From SIG603 sp963589785 (GTDB lineage Bacteria > Bacillota > Clostridia > Oscillospirales > Acutalibacteraceae): 64,000 bases of DNA. How positions within the stretch are numbered: position 1 is the first letter of the stretch; every line of letters starts with the position of its first letter. The notes under the pieces are model-generated. The model was not told where the DNA came from, did not search any database, and worked only from the letters and a program-made list of their open reading frames with translations. The stretch lies in NCBI GenBank assembly GCA_963589785.1, contig CAVAMJ010000002.1, positions 186,001-250,000 on the forward strand, given 5' to 3'. Made by a program: the position numbers and the translations under genes. Shown piece by piece: positions 53,068-60,837 of this stretch.

Positions 53068-54036
53068 TTATGCGTTGTGGCTTCTCTTCTTAGCGAAGAA
53101 TACTACCATACCGATACCGGCTGCAGCGAGCATGAGGATGTAAGGAAGTGAATCCATGCTGATGCCTGTGTCAATATCTTTTGTGAGTGTGTTTGTGAAA
53201 TCAACTGTATCCTCATCATTAGCTGAGATAGTCTTATCCTCATCAGAATAAGTAGCATCAGATGTGTAGTTCTGAGCAACCTCAGATACAGTGTAAGTTA
53301 CACCTGCAGGGAGGTTAGAGAATGTTACAGACTCATTATTACCAAGCTCACAAGTATATGTCTTAGTAGAAGCATCCCATGTGCCCTGAGCACCGCTAAT
53401 ATTAACTGAGCTTGCGTCCCAAGTCTTATCACTGTCAAACTCAACAGTGAAAGCGAACGTCTTGCTCATGTCAGCCATGTTACCGGCAATGTGCTTAGTA
53501 ACAGTGAGAGAACCGGAATCATACTGGTTTATGTAACCTGTACTATCCATTATTGTCTTATCGCCGTCCAATGACTCATAGTGGAAAGCAGAAACAAAGT
53601 GCTTGCCGTTATCCTCTTCACGAACAATTGTGAGAACGAGGTAGAACTGCTCTTCGCTGTAAGTAACACCAGCTGTGTTGCCGGCAGACTCAGTTACGAG
53701 ATACTTGTAAACACCGAGCTCGTAGTCATTAGCATCAATTTTAAGTGTAGCAGATTGCTTATCTGTCTGTTCCATAGAATCGAAGTGGATAGTAGCATCA
53801 TCGATTTCAGGGATATTTTCTGTAGAAGTAACGCCTTCACCGTTTGTGTAAGATTCACCGTCAAAAGAGAAAGTGAAGTCCTCTGCCGGAGCGGTGCCCT
53901 TGTTTACCTCATATGTCTTGTAGATAACAGGTTGAACATCAAAATTATAATCCGGTGCCTGTGATTGTGCGAATGTTGCTGTTGCTGTGCTCATTACGAG
54001 TGCGAGAGCAAGCAAAGTTGAAAATAACTTTTTCAT
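53068..54036 (-). CDS. Major pilin with two FctA-type isopeptide domains
   Basis: 322 residues. Signal peptide (1-23), first FctA/Spy0128-like domain (about 28-170; PAEDFTFSF, GVYKYLVTE, FYLVLTIV), second domain (about 175-285; GSLTVTKHIAGN, FAFTVEF, GVTYTVSE, TVDFTNTL), then DTGISMDSLPYI, a membrane helix and KKRSHNA. The lysines in VTKHI and asparagines near DFTN fit intramolecular isopeptide bonds. The sorting signal IDTGIS is shared with the large adhesin. By position and size it is the shaft pilin. Confidence 0.88.
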   Translation of the reverse strand: MKKLFSTLLALALVMSTATATFAQSQAPDYNFDVQPVIYKTYEVNKGTAPAEDFTFSFDGESYTNGEGVTSTENIPEIDDATIHFDSMEQTDKQSATLKIDANDYELGVYKYLVTESAGNTAGVTYSEEQFYLVLTIVREEDNGKHFVSAFHYESLDGDKTIMDSTGYINQYDSGSLTVTKHIAGNMADMSKTFAFTVEFDSDKTWDASSVNISGAQGTWDASTKTYTCELGNNESVTFSNLPAGVTYTVSEVAQNYTSDATYSDEDKTISANDEDTVDFTNTLTKDIDTGISMDSLPYILMLAAAGIGMVVFFAKKRSHNA

Positions 54037-54134
54037 GTACTTTTCCTCCTAAATTTGGATAAAGATTAATATTATATAATTACAGTCCCTCATCTGTAAT
54101 TATCAAATTAAGTAGCAGAGATTTTGCTGACTAA

Positions 54135-54686
54135 TCAAAGACTTCGTCTTCGAAGCAAGGTGATAAGCTTGCCCTTTACATCTTTCAAAGAAACTGCTCC
54201 GAAGTCTCGGCTGTCTGTCGACTGAGTTCGGTAGTCTCCCAGGATGAAGACGCTCCCCTCGGGTACGGTGTACGGATAATCGATGCCGTCCTTGGCGTAG
54301 GTCGAATAGAGAATCTCGCCGCCTTGAGCCGTGCCGTTCACATAAAGAACGCCGCTGTCGTCAAGCGTTACGGTATCTCCGCCCATTGCCGCTATTCTGC
54401 CGACTCGAGTCGAACCCTCTGTGGAATAAATCACCACGTCACTTTTGTAGTAATCTGACTGGAGTCTGTAGCCAAGAAGGACATCTCCGTCTTTGACTGC
54501 GGGAAACATATCGTTGCCGTTTGCGATACTGATAACAAATACGAAGCTTAGAAATGCCCAGAGAACTAAGGTTATCGTGAGTATTCGCAAAACGAGTGCG
54601 ACATAACCCTCACGGTCGAGCGCTTTATTTCTCCTTGCGGTGATAATCTGAGCATTGCTCATTTGCTTTTGGCTCAGCTTACTCAT
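54135..54686 (-). CDS. SipA-like signal peptidase homologue lacking catalytic Ser and Lys
   Basis: 183 residues with the signal peptidase I fold: one membrane helix (about 30-54), box B GNDMFPAVKDGDVLL, box D VGRIAAMGGDTV and box E GDYRTQSTDSRDFG. The catalytic Ser of SMxP is Asp59 here and the catalytic Lys of VKR is Gly96, so peptidase activity is not expected. Streptococcus pyogenes SipA has the same Asp/Gly pair and is required for pilus polymerisation. Location before the pilin and class B sortase matches. Overlaps the upstream gene by 8 bp. Confidence 0.9.
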   Translation of the reverse strand: MSKLSQKQMSNAQIITARRNKALDREGYVALVLRILTITLVLWAFLSFVFVISIANGNDMFPAVKDGDVLLGYRLQSDYYKSDVVIYSTEGSTRVGRIAAMGGDTVTLDDSGVLYVNGTAQGGEILYSTYAKDGIDYPYTVPEGSVFILGDYRTQSTDSRDFGAVSLKDVKGKLITLLRRRSL

Positions 54687-55014
54687 CGTCTTTCCTTTCG
54701 ATTCTTGTTATCTTTGAGAAACAAGCTGTTCGCTCCTCAAGGATAGCGTTAAAGCGTGTTCTCTCTGCCGCAAGTGCGGTCTCGTAAAGTGAATTGAGCT
54801 CCGAAATCTTCTTCCAGACATCAGTTTCACTCACGCCGCCGACAAGAGTTTTCTTGAACTTAACCGACCCAAGAAAATTCTGAATGTTTTCCTGTTCTGT
54901 GCTTAAACTTAATTGGCTTGAAGAGTCCTCTGCTTTTTGAGATGTGCCGACATCGTTTACTTTTGACATCGGCTCATCGATTTTAACTCTTTTTGCCATG
55001 TATCTTTTTGCCAT
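54679..55014 (-). CDS. Small pilus-operon protein of unknown function
   Basis: 111 residues, charged, without signal peptide or membrane helix; C-terminal half likely a coiled coil (SELNSLYETALAAERTRFNAILEERT). The first codons carry a 15-nt duplication (MAKRYMAKR). It lies 12 bp after the adhesin and overlaps the sipA-like gene, so is co-transcribed. A cytoplasmic assembly or regulatory role is possible; not recognised. Confidence 0.6.
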   Translation of the reverse strand: MAKRYMAKRVKIDEPMSKVNDVGTSQKAEDSSSQLSLSTEQENIQNFLGSVKFKKTLVGGVSETDVWKKISELNSLYETALAAERTRFNAILEERTACFSKITRIERKDDE

Positions 55015-55026
55015 GTAAATTACTCT

Positions 55027-57258
55027 TTATCTGTCTAAATGACGGCGGCGTCTTACGAAGTAGAAGCCAATTCCCGCACCGACAAAGACGATAATCAAAA
55101 CATAAGGAACAGTCTCGAGGCTAATGCCCGTATCGATTGGTATGTCCCTCTCGTTCGTAATCGTAATTGAGAGGTCGTTCTTAGGCATTTTGAAATTGAA
55201 GGTTTTAGGATCTACGTAGTGGTAATCTTCTAACAGAGAGGTGTCAACTTTCATTGTATAGTTACTCTTGCTCTCACTAACATAGAGAACTGCGCCTTCA
55301 GGAATCTGGAATGTGTGGCTTTCGCCGTTTCCAAGCACAACCGGGTCTAATTCAACTACGCCTTCATCATAGGTTAAATAGAATGTGAACGTATCGTTGT
55401 CATCATATCCGTTACCGCTGAGTTCCTTTGTGATTGTCAGGTTGCGCATTGTCTTAGCTTCATAGTGCGCATAGAAATTGACAGTACCGTCAGCGAGTTC
55501 GTCAGCATCCGGATCATAGCCCATTTCCCACAACTCTTCGGAGACATGATCGCCGTTCTCGTTATACCAGCCCTTGAAAACATAAGTTACGCCGTTTACT
55601 TCGTAGGTCTTGGGGAAGCCCTCTTCATCATTTGGAATATTTGTCGGTGCAACGTCTGTCTTATAAATATACTTAGGAGAACCGTCCTCGTTATACTCAT
55701 AGCTCTTTGCATCAACCTGATACTCACTGCCGTCAATCCATGTTACCCAGTATTTAGCTACGTAAACATTTTTTATCCTTACGGAAATCGTACAGTCGAT
55801 GTGCTTATCCGGATCTGTACCGTTGTCCTGCGAAATCTTGTACGGGTTAAGATAAATCGCTTCGATATCATCGGCGGATTCAACCGTTATGCCCTGTGCC
55901 TGCAGTTCTGCTTTGTATGCTTCGAAAATCTGCTGATAAGCATTTCGATATGTGCCCTTGTCAAGAAGCCATGAGCCGTCTGACTGCAAAGTCATACCGT
56001 CCGCCATAGTCCTTATGTACTGAGAAGGGTCATATATGTTCCTTTTCCCTACCCATGTGGCTCCGCTTGTGAAAACTCCTCCGATACCGATAGGACTGTC
56101 GCACCATTCGCTTGTAGAGTTACTGCTTGGGTTGGATGTAGGAGTTTTCAGATAGTAAATCAACGCTTTCTCAGGGGTCACTTCCGTTACTGTGAGATTG
56201 ATAATATCTGTATACTGCGTGTCATCGAGCGTATAGTTGACTGTAAGTACATAATCGCCGGCAGGAACGGATTCACCTGTCTTTATAGTGTAGCCGCGTT
56301 CGTACAAATATACTCTGCTAGTTCCAGCTGATATATCCACATCAGCACTACAGGTATACTCTATGTTCGTAGCTTTGCTGTCTTTAGTGACTATCTGCTC
56401 GCTGTTTTGCTCCACCGTGTAGTTATAGACATTAGCCTCGCCTTCAGTTACTGTGAGATTAATCGTATCTGAAGTAAATTCTCTTTTGCCTGATGTAGAG
56501 GATGAGTAAATAACCTGCAGTGTGTAATTGCCTGCCGGAACAGAAGAATCAACCTTTACATCATAACCGTAACTGGTATAGCCACTATAAGCTTCTATTG
56601 TTATGCCTTCGCAAACCGGAGAACACTGATAATAGAGGTCTATCATACGATTGAAGTATGTATTAATGATATACTCAGTTCCTTTTTTCAGCGTTAAATC
56701 GTACGTGGTGCCGACAGTAAAATTGTTATCAACATAGTAGCCGAGTTCATCTAAATGGTCCATCAACCACATATACTTACTCAAGCTAACAGTTTTAAGC
56801 TCATCAACAAGATCGAGCTCTTCGTCTGTCATGGTATCGATAAAGGCTTCCATCTCATCAAGAGTACGGATATTCATCATGATGTAATAAAGCTCCACAG
56901 GGTCGGTTATCGGCTCTCTTGTCTCGCCGCTTGCTTCGCTTGACTCAGACGATTCGTCTGCATCGCTCACTTCGCCAGCCTCGGATGCTTCACTGACTTC
57001 GCTTGTCTCAGATGTTTCGCTTACTTCACTTGTTTCGGACGCTTCACTGACTTCGCCGGTTTCGCTCACCTCTGAAGTAACCTCCGACTCCTCATTTGCT
57101 GACTGCTCGTCTAAGAGAGTTACGCTCTGCGATGAAGCAGAAGTATCCTCATCGGCAGCCGCCGACAAAGGAATTACCGTAGTCAAGCAAAGCACACACA
57201 TGAAAAGTGCGGCAAGCCTTGTCGGAACCCCTCTTAAGTTCTTATTAGTTTTCCTCAT
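55027..57258 (-). CDS. Large sortase-anchored pilus adhesin/tip protein
   Basis: 743 residues. Signal peptide (about 1-37), Ser/Glu repeats (SEVSETSE, about 50-110), a helical N-terminal segment, two beta-rich repeat domains (about 180-360; each near YNYTVEQNSEQI/YDLTLKKGTEYI ... GNYTLQVIYSS/GDYVLTVNYT), a region with InlB-like WYNENGDHVSEELWE, and a C-terminal pilin-type domain (LTITKELSGNG ... VTITNERD-type). The end IPIDTGISLETVPYVL, membrane helix and RRRRHLDR form the sortase signal. First gene of the operon; size and place suggest the tip adhesin (Cpa position). ATG at 57258 has GGGAGG 8 nt upstream. Confidence 0.85.
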   Translation of the reverse strand: MRKTNKNLRGVPTRLAALFMCVLCLTTVIPLSAAADEDTSASSQSVTLLDEQSANEESEVTSEVSETGEVSEASETSEVSETSETSEVSEASEAGEVSDADESSESSEASGETREPITDPVELYYIMMNIRTLDEMEAFIDTMTDEELDLVDELKTVSLSKYMWLMDHLDELGYYVDNNFTVGTTYDLTLKKGTEYIINTYFNRMIDLYYQCSPVCEGITIEAYSGYTSYGYDVKVDSSVPAGNYTLQVIYSSSTSGKREFTSDTINLTVTEGEANVYNYTVEQNSEQIVTKDSKATNIEYTCSADVDISAGTSRVYLYERGYTIKTGESVPAGDYVLTVNYTLDDTQYTDIINLTVTEVTPEKALIYYLKTPTSNPSSNSTSEWCDSPIGIGGVFTSGATWVGKRNIYDPSQYIRTMADGMTLQSDGSWLLDKGTYRNAYQQIFEAYKAELQAQGITVESADDIEAIYLNPYKISQDNGTDPDKHIDCTISVRIKNVYVAKYWVTWIDGSEYQVDAKSYEYNEDGSPKYIYKTDVAPTNIPNDEEGFPKTYEVNGVTYVFKGWYNENGDHVSEELWEMGYDPDADELADGTVNFYAHYEAKTMRNLTITKELSGNGYDDNDTFTFYLTYDEGVVELDPVVLGNGESHTFQIPEGAVLYVSESKSNYTMKVDTSLLEDYHYVDPKTFNFKMPKNDLSITITNERDIPIDTGISLETVPYVLIIVFVGAGIGFYFVRRRRHLDR

Positions 57259-57344
57259 TAATATACCTCCCGATTCAATTTTCGGCACGAGTGCACTAAA
57301 TTAACTGTTCAAAAATCTCCCAATAAAGGCACAGACACCTTGGA

Positions 57345-57362
57345 ACATAATTCTTATTATGT
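57345..57362 (+). repeat. Left inverted repeat of the predicted invertible segment
   Basis: ACATAATTCTTATTATGT, inverse of 57692-57709. Arms ACATAAT and ATTATGT around a 4-bp core TCTT, as in tyrosine recombinase sites. Flanked left by GGA and right by CAGG. Confidence 0.85.
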
Positions 57363-57464
57363 CAGGAGACGGCGAACAAAACGCTTGTTTTAGCAAAACT
57401 CCACATTTGAGGATGTTTTTGTATCGTAAAATGCACTTAACAAAGCTGTCATTAATGCTCACTC

Positions 57465-57504
57465 TATTGACATAATTTTAGCACTTACTAAAATTATGTC
57501 AATA
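57465..57504. promoter_or_regulatory. Palindromic bidirectional promoter
   Basis: Perfect 17-bp arms (core ATTGACATAATTTTAG) around CACTTA. Both strands read TTGACA, 16 nt, TAAAAT: plus -35 at 57467-57472 and -10 at 57489-57494; minus -35 at 57502-57497 and -10 at 57480-57475. Minus-strand transcripts head into the pilus operon. The arms also contain GACATAAT/ATTATGTC, the half-site of the recombination sites. Confidence 0.75.
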
Positions 57505-57641
57505 CCTACTTGGGTATAATTTGACAAAATTGTTAAAATTTTATATTTCTTACAAATGCTTTAAAAATAAAAATCCCCTTTTTTCGCAAAAAGTCAGTTG
57601 TTTTCGTTCATTTCTTTTGCCAAAGTACCAAAACTTTCCCT

Positions 57642-57679
57642 AACTATTCTCTTCTTTTTTGAGGAGAATAGTTTTTTTG
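57642..57679 (+). terminator. Directional terminator inside the invertible segment
   Basis: Stem AACTATTCTC/GAGAATAGTT followed by TTTTTTG on the plus strand only. It would stop plus-strand transcripts now, and pilus transcripts after inversion. Confidence 0.8.
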
Positions 57680-57691
57680 TTTTATCAAAGA

Positions 57692-57709
57692 ACATAATAA
57701 GAATTATGT
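57692..57709 (-). repeat. Right inverted repeat of the predicted invertible segment
   Basis: Plus-strand ACATAATAAGAATTATGT, the exact reverse complement of 57345-57362, core AAGA. The recombinase stop codon TAA (57706-57704) lies in its outer arm, just outside the core, so inversion would leave the recombinase intact. Confidence 0.85.
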
Positions 57710-58561
57710 CGGGGTATTTTTTTTCTGTAAAACAAGTCCGAGGCACTCGATTTTCCTTAGATGCTCGCTTGAATTTGTCTTGATATATATTCTTGTGGTA
57801 TCGATACTGCTGTGACCGAGAACATCTGCAAGCTTAGATATATCCTTGTCTACGGCATAAAAGGATCTTGCAAAAAGCTTACGCAAATTGTGAGGAAACA
57901 CCTTGCTTTGCGGCACTCCAGCCCTTTTGCAGAGGGATTTCATAGCGTACCAGATAGCCTTTCGAGAAAGGCTCTTTCCGTTTTGTGCGAGAAAAATCTC
58001 ACCGAAACGGATTTTTTGTCTCTTGGCAAAGGAAAGAAGCATATTTCTAAGCTTGTTCGGAATGAGAACCGAGCGGATTTTGCCCTTTAGACGAACGGTG
58101 ATTTCTCCCCTTTTGACGCTCTCAACGGTGAAATATCTAAGCTCAGAAACTCTAATTCCGGTGGAACAGATAGTCTGCATGATGAGATTTAGCTGTTCGC
58201 TTTTTGCCGCATTTAAAAGCCGCTTGTATTCCGCTTTTGTGAGTTCACGCTCTCGTCTCGAGTAAATCTCCCTTTGAAGACGAACGAATTTCACCTTGCA
58301 GTCGCACCACTTGGCAAAGGTGAAAAAGCTGTGCAGGCTTGCGAGCATGGAGTTAATTGAGCGGGGAGCATAGCCTCTTTGGAAGAGGTGATTTTTATAT
58401 TCTGTCACGACATTCTTGTTAACGCTTCTGTCCCCCACATAAGCATGGAAAGCACGAAGGTCACGAAGATATTTTTCGACAGTGGCTGCGCTTTTCTCCT
58501 CAGAAACGAGATATTTTTGGAATTTAGTTATTTTAGAATCGGTAATAATCTTGCTTGTCAT
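57704..58561 (-). CDS. Tyrosine recombinase, predicted pilus phase-switch invertase
   Basis: 285 residues. N-terminal SAM-like core-binding domain (about 10-88) and catalytic domain with Arg137 (STGIRVSEL), probable Lys161, His224 and Arg227 (PHNLRKLF), His250 (LGHSSIDTTRIY) and nucleophile Tyr259. All catalytic residues are present. It is too small for a typical phage integrase and has no excisionase, prophage genes or tRNA site beside it. The gene ends in one of the inverted repeats that bound the pilus promoter segment, as is common for XerC-like phase-variation recombinases. It is the only recombinase in the window. Confidence 0.9.
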   Translation of the reverse strand: MTSKIITDSKITKFQKYLVSEEKSAATVEKYLRDLRAFHAYVGDRSVNKNVVTEYKNHLFQRGYAPRSINSMLASLHSFFTFAKWCDCKVKFVRLQREIYSRRERELTKAEYKRLLNAAKSEQLNLIMQTICSTGIRVSELRYFTVESVKRGEITVRLKGKIRSVLIPNKLRNMLLSFAKRQKIRFGEIFLAQNGKSLSRKAIWYAMKSLCKRAGVPQSKVFPHNLRKLFARSFYAVDKDISKLADVLGHSSIDTTRIYIKTNSSEHLRKIECLGLVLQKKNTPT

Positions 58562-58634
58562 TGATTTATCTTCACTTTCTTATCATCTTGAATTGATTGT
58601 AGAAGATAATAATAACATATTTAAAAGAAGATTA

Positions 58635-59300
58635 GAGAAACACAAAAGTTTTTGGTTTCGCTTTTTTCAAAAAGCGAACGGGTGTGGGCGGAGCCCACGA
58701 GAGGCACGAAGTGCCGATAGAAAAAAGAATAAAGCAAAAAGAAAATACGTCAAGAATGTAAACATTCGCAGACGGACATTTTCGTTTGCGAACTATTTTC
58801 GCCAAGATAAATACAAAACAAAAAGGCTGCCAAAGGCAATCTAAATGCATAGCATTATAATTGACCCATAACAGCCTTTTGATTTGCGTAAAAAATAATG
58901 TTGTATTCAACATCACGATTATCAGAAAACAAATGATTTTCGTTTCTAATTTCAATTTGTGAAAATAATTCGGCTTCTTCGGGCAACTACGGTCGCTACG
59001 CTCCCTAAGTTTCCCCTCATCAGCCTGTCTTTTTTGGTTATCGAATTTGATTTGCTATTCTTGATTTCTCTTTGTGTAAAAAATTCGGCTGTCAAAGCCC
59101 AACCACGAACACTTCGTGTTCTAAAAATGCTACGCATTTTTGGTTAACTTTGACAGCCTTTCTTCTTTTATATCGCTTCGCTCTGTTTTTCGTATACGCT
59201 AATGCTAATTATTAATTATACATTATTAATTACTCGTGGGCTCTGCCCACACCCGTTCGCTTTTTGTAAAAAGCGAAACCAAAAACTTTTGTGTTTTCTT
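58635..59300. repeat. Mosaic intergenic hairpin repeat block
   Basis: No gene is seen between 58562 and 59304. In order: inverted 'gcgaa...ttcgc' plus GTGGGC/GCCCAC module (58640-58701), inverted 'gtctg' hairpin module (58736-58793), a degenerate AGGCTG...CAGCCT hairpin (about 58829-58880), the 'ctacggtcgctacgctccctaa' module (58972-59030), a TGTCAAAGCCCAACCA...TTTGACAGCC module (59086-59158), an ATTAATT tract, and a forward GTGGGC/GCCCAC plus 'ttcgc' module (59234-59297). Confidence 0.8.
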
Positions 59301-59304
59301 TTAA

Positions 59305-60819
59305 TTAATCATTAACTGTTGCGATAACTGCGATTCCCTCTTTTGACGGCAACTCAAGCGGCACCTTTCCGCTCGCTTTCTCGCATAGCGTTTTTCTCGT
59401 CATTTCCCAGACGTCGATTACCTCGATTTTATAGCTATGCTCCTTCGGCAATCTGAACGCCGCTACCCTCGGACAATATCTTCCGTAATACTTTATAAAG
59501 AACTCGTTTCCGATATGTCCTGCACACGCTCCGTTTTTCCACTTTAAGTTTTCCGCTTCCTCTTCCGTTAGCGAACTCATCAATGCAAAGAACGGCGGCA
59601 CTTCAGATTTGACCGCTTTTTCCGTCACGTTATTGAATTCCTCGAACATCGGCTCGCTCCATGGCTCGAGCGGTGCATTTAGTGAATACATAATCTCTTT
59701 GAGATATGCTATTCTCTCTGCGCTCTTTCCTTTCAGCTTTCCGCCCTTTGCCCACCAGAGGACCTCGTCCTCTGAATAGTAGGTTTCGCCGTGGGTGACA
59801 TATCCGCCCTTGACAAATCCTTTCCAGAATCTGTCCGTCATTTCAAATGCAGAGATGCTTCCCCACTCGTGCTCGATATCGCCCTCATAACAGCACTCGT
59901 CTATTATTACGGGTTTATTATACTTATTTCTCCAATCGTCCACCTTATGCATGGCATTAGTTTGGATCGAGCAATGAGTAATATTCGGTCTTGAGAAATC
60001 GTAGATTTTCATTCCGTTATGGTTGCTGAGCAAGTGATGATACGGGTCGTTCTTGACTATCATTTCCTCAATCTCGTACCAATCTTCCATCTTATGATTG
60101 AATAGAAAATCATACTCGTTCGCCATGCTCCACCAGACGTACGGATAAGCCGCAAGTCTTCTGAGCGCATACTCGATATATACGGCAATCTCCTCCATGC
60201 TGAGGAACGCAAAGCCCCATCTATCGTAGGAATGCATTAAAATGAGGTCTGACTCTATTCCCATTTCTCCTAAACGAACTATATTCTTCTCGAGATGATT
60301 CCAATAAGCATAGCACGGGCGGTTTACGTCCAAGTTGCCGTTCTCATCCTTTTCGAACGGAAAGAACTTTGGGTCATTGTGGTTGAAGTCATAGCTTTTC
60401 GGGAAAATGCAATGTCTTACCTTATTAAAAGGAGCTTTTTCGAGTGACTTAAATGTTTCTTCGATAATTTTCTCGTCCTGATGAATAAGTGCATATATCG
60501 TTGTGCCGAACGGGAGATATTTTTCTCCGTCCTCATACTTAAACGCTAAGCCGTCTGCTACAACTTTACCGTGAGATTTCTCCGACTTTGTGCATTCTTC
60601 ACTGCCGGATGCATTTACCGCACCGCTGATTGTCCATGAATATTCACCGATTTTTTCAGGCAAAAAGCGAACCTTATAAACTCCGTCGCCGTCATAAAAG
60701 CCTTTGATCGCTTTGCTTTCTTCACCGCAAGTGAAAATTGCTGTAATATCAGCAAGAGCCTCTGAGCCGGTCGGCTTCTCGCCCTTAAAGCTTAATTCAA
60801 ATGTTTCGTACTGTTTCAT
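59305..60819 (-). CDS. DUF5060/DUF4038/DUF5605-type glycoside hydrolase-like protein
   Basis: 504 residues, no signal peptide, so intracellular. N-terminal beta domain DUF5060 (about 1-85), a clan-A-like TIM barrel (about 95-400) with probable acid/base in WWSMANEYDF and nucleophile in NKPVIIDECCYEGDI, and a C-terminal DUF5605-like beta domain. Barrels of this group include apiosidase-type (GH140) and arabino/xylo-active enzymes, but the specificity here is unknown. It lies 18 bp after a GH43 gene and probably acts on imported oligosaccharides. Confidence 0.8.
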   Translation of the reverse strand: MKQYETFELSFKGEKPTGSEALADITAIFTCGEESKAIKGFYDGDGVYKVRFLPEKIGEYSWTISGAVNASGSEECTKSEKSHGKVVADGLAFKYEDGEKYLPFGTTIYALIHQDEKIIEETFKSLEKAPFNKVRHCIFPKSYDFNHNDPKFFPFEKDENGNLDVNRPCYAYWNHLEKNIVRLGEMGIESDLILMHSYDRWGFAFLSMEEIAVYIEYALRRLAAYPYVWWSMANEYDFLFNHKMEDWYEIEEMIVKNDPYHHLLSNHNGMKIYDFSRPNITHCSIQTNAMHKVDDWRNKYNKPVIIDECCYEGDIEHEWGSISAFEMTDRFWKGFVKGGYVTHGETYYSEDEVLWWAKGGKLKGKSAERIAYLKEIMYSLNAPLEPWSEPMFEEFNNVTEKAVKSEVPPFFALMSSLTEEEAENLKWKNGACAGHIGNEFFIKYYGRYCPRVAAFRLPKEHSYKIEVIDVWEMTRKTLCEKASGKVPLELPSKEGIAVIATVND

Positions 60820-60837
60820 GTCACACCTATTTCACAT

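Larger units (their letters stand above)
57345..57709. promoter_or_regulatory. Predicted invertible promoter segment of the pilus operon
   Basis: A 329-bp stretch between 18-bp perfect inverted repeats, located between the pilus operon start (57258) and the tyrosine recombinase gene. It holds a palindromic promoter (57465-57504) and one directional terminator (57642-57679). Apart from the recombinase stop codon inside the right repeat there is no gene. Recombination at the 4-bp cores would reverse the segment and place the terminator between promoter and pilus genes. In the order given here the pilus side is free of terminators, which I read as ON. Confidence 0.8.

Noticed and set aside
54135..54686. 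Active signal peptidase I
   Set aside because: The catalytic Ser and Lys are replaced by Asp and Gly, although the fold is kept.
57704..58561. Phage integrase or integron integrase
   Set aside because: No prophage or cassette genes and no attachment duplication are visible; the neighbouring inverted repeats explain it better as a local invertase.
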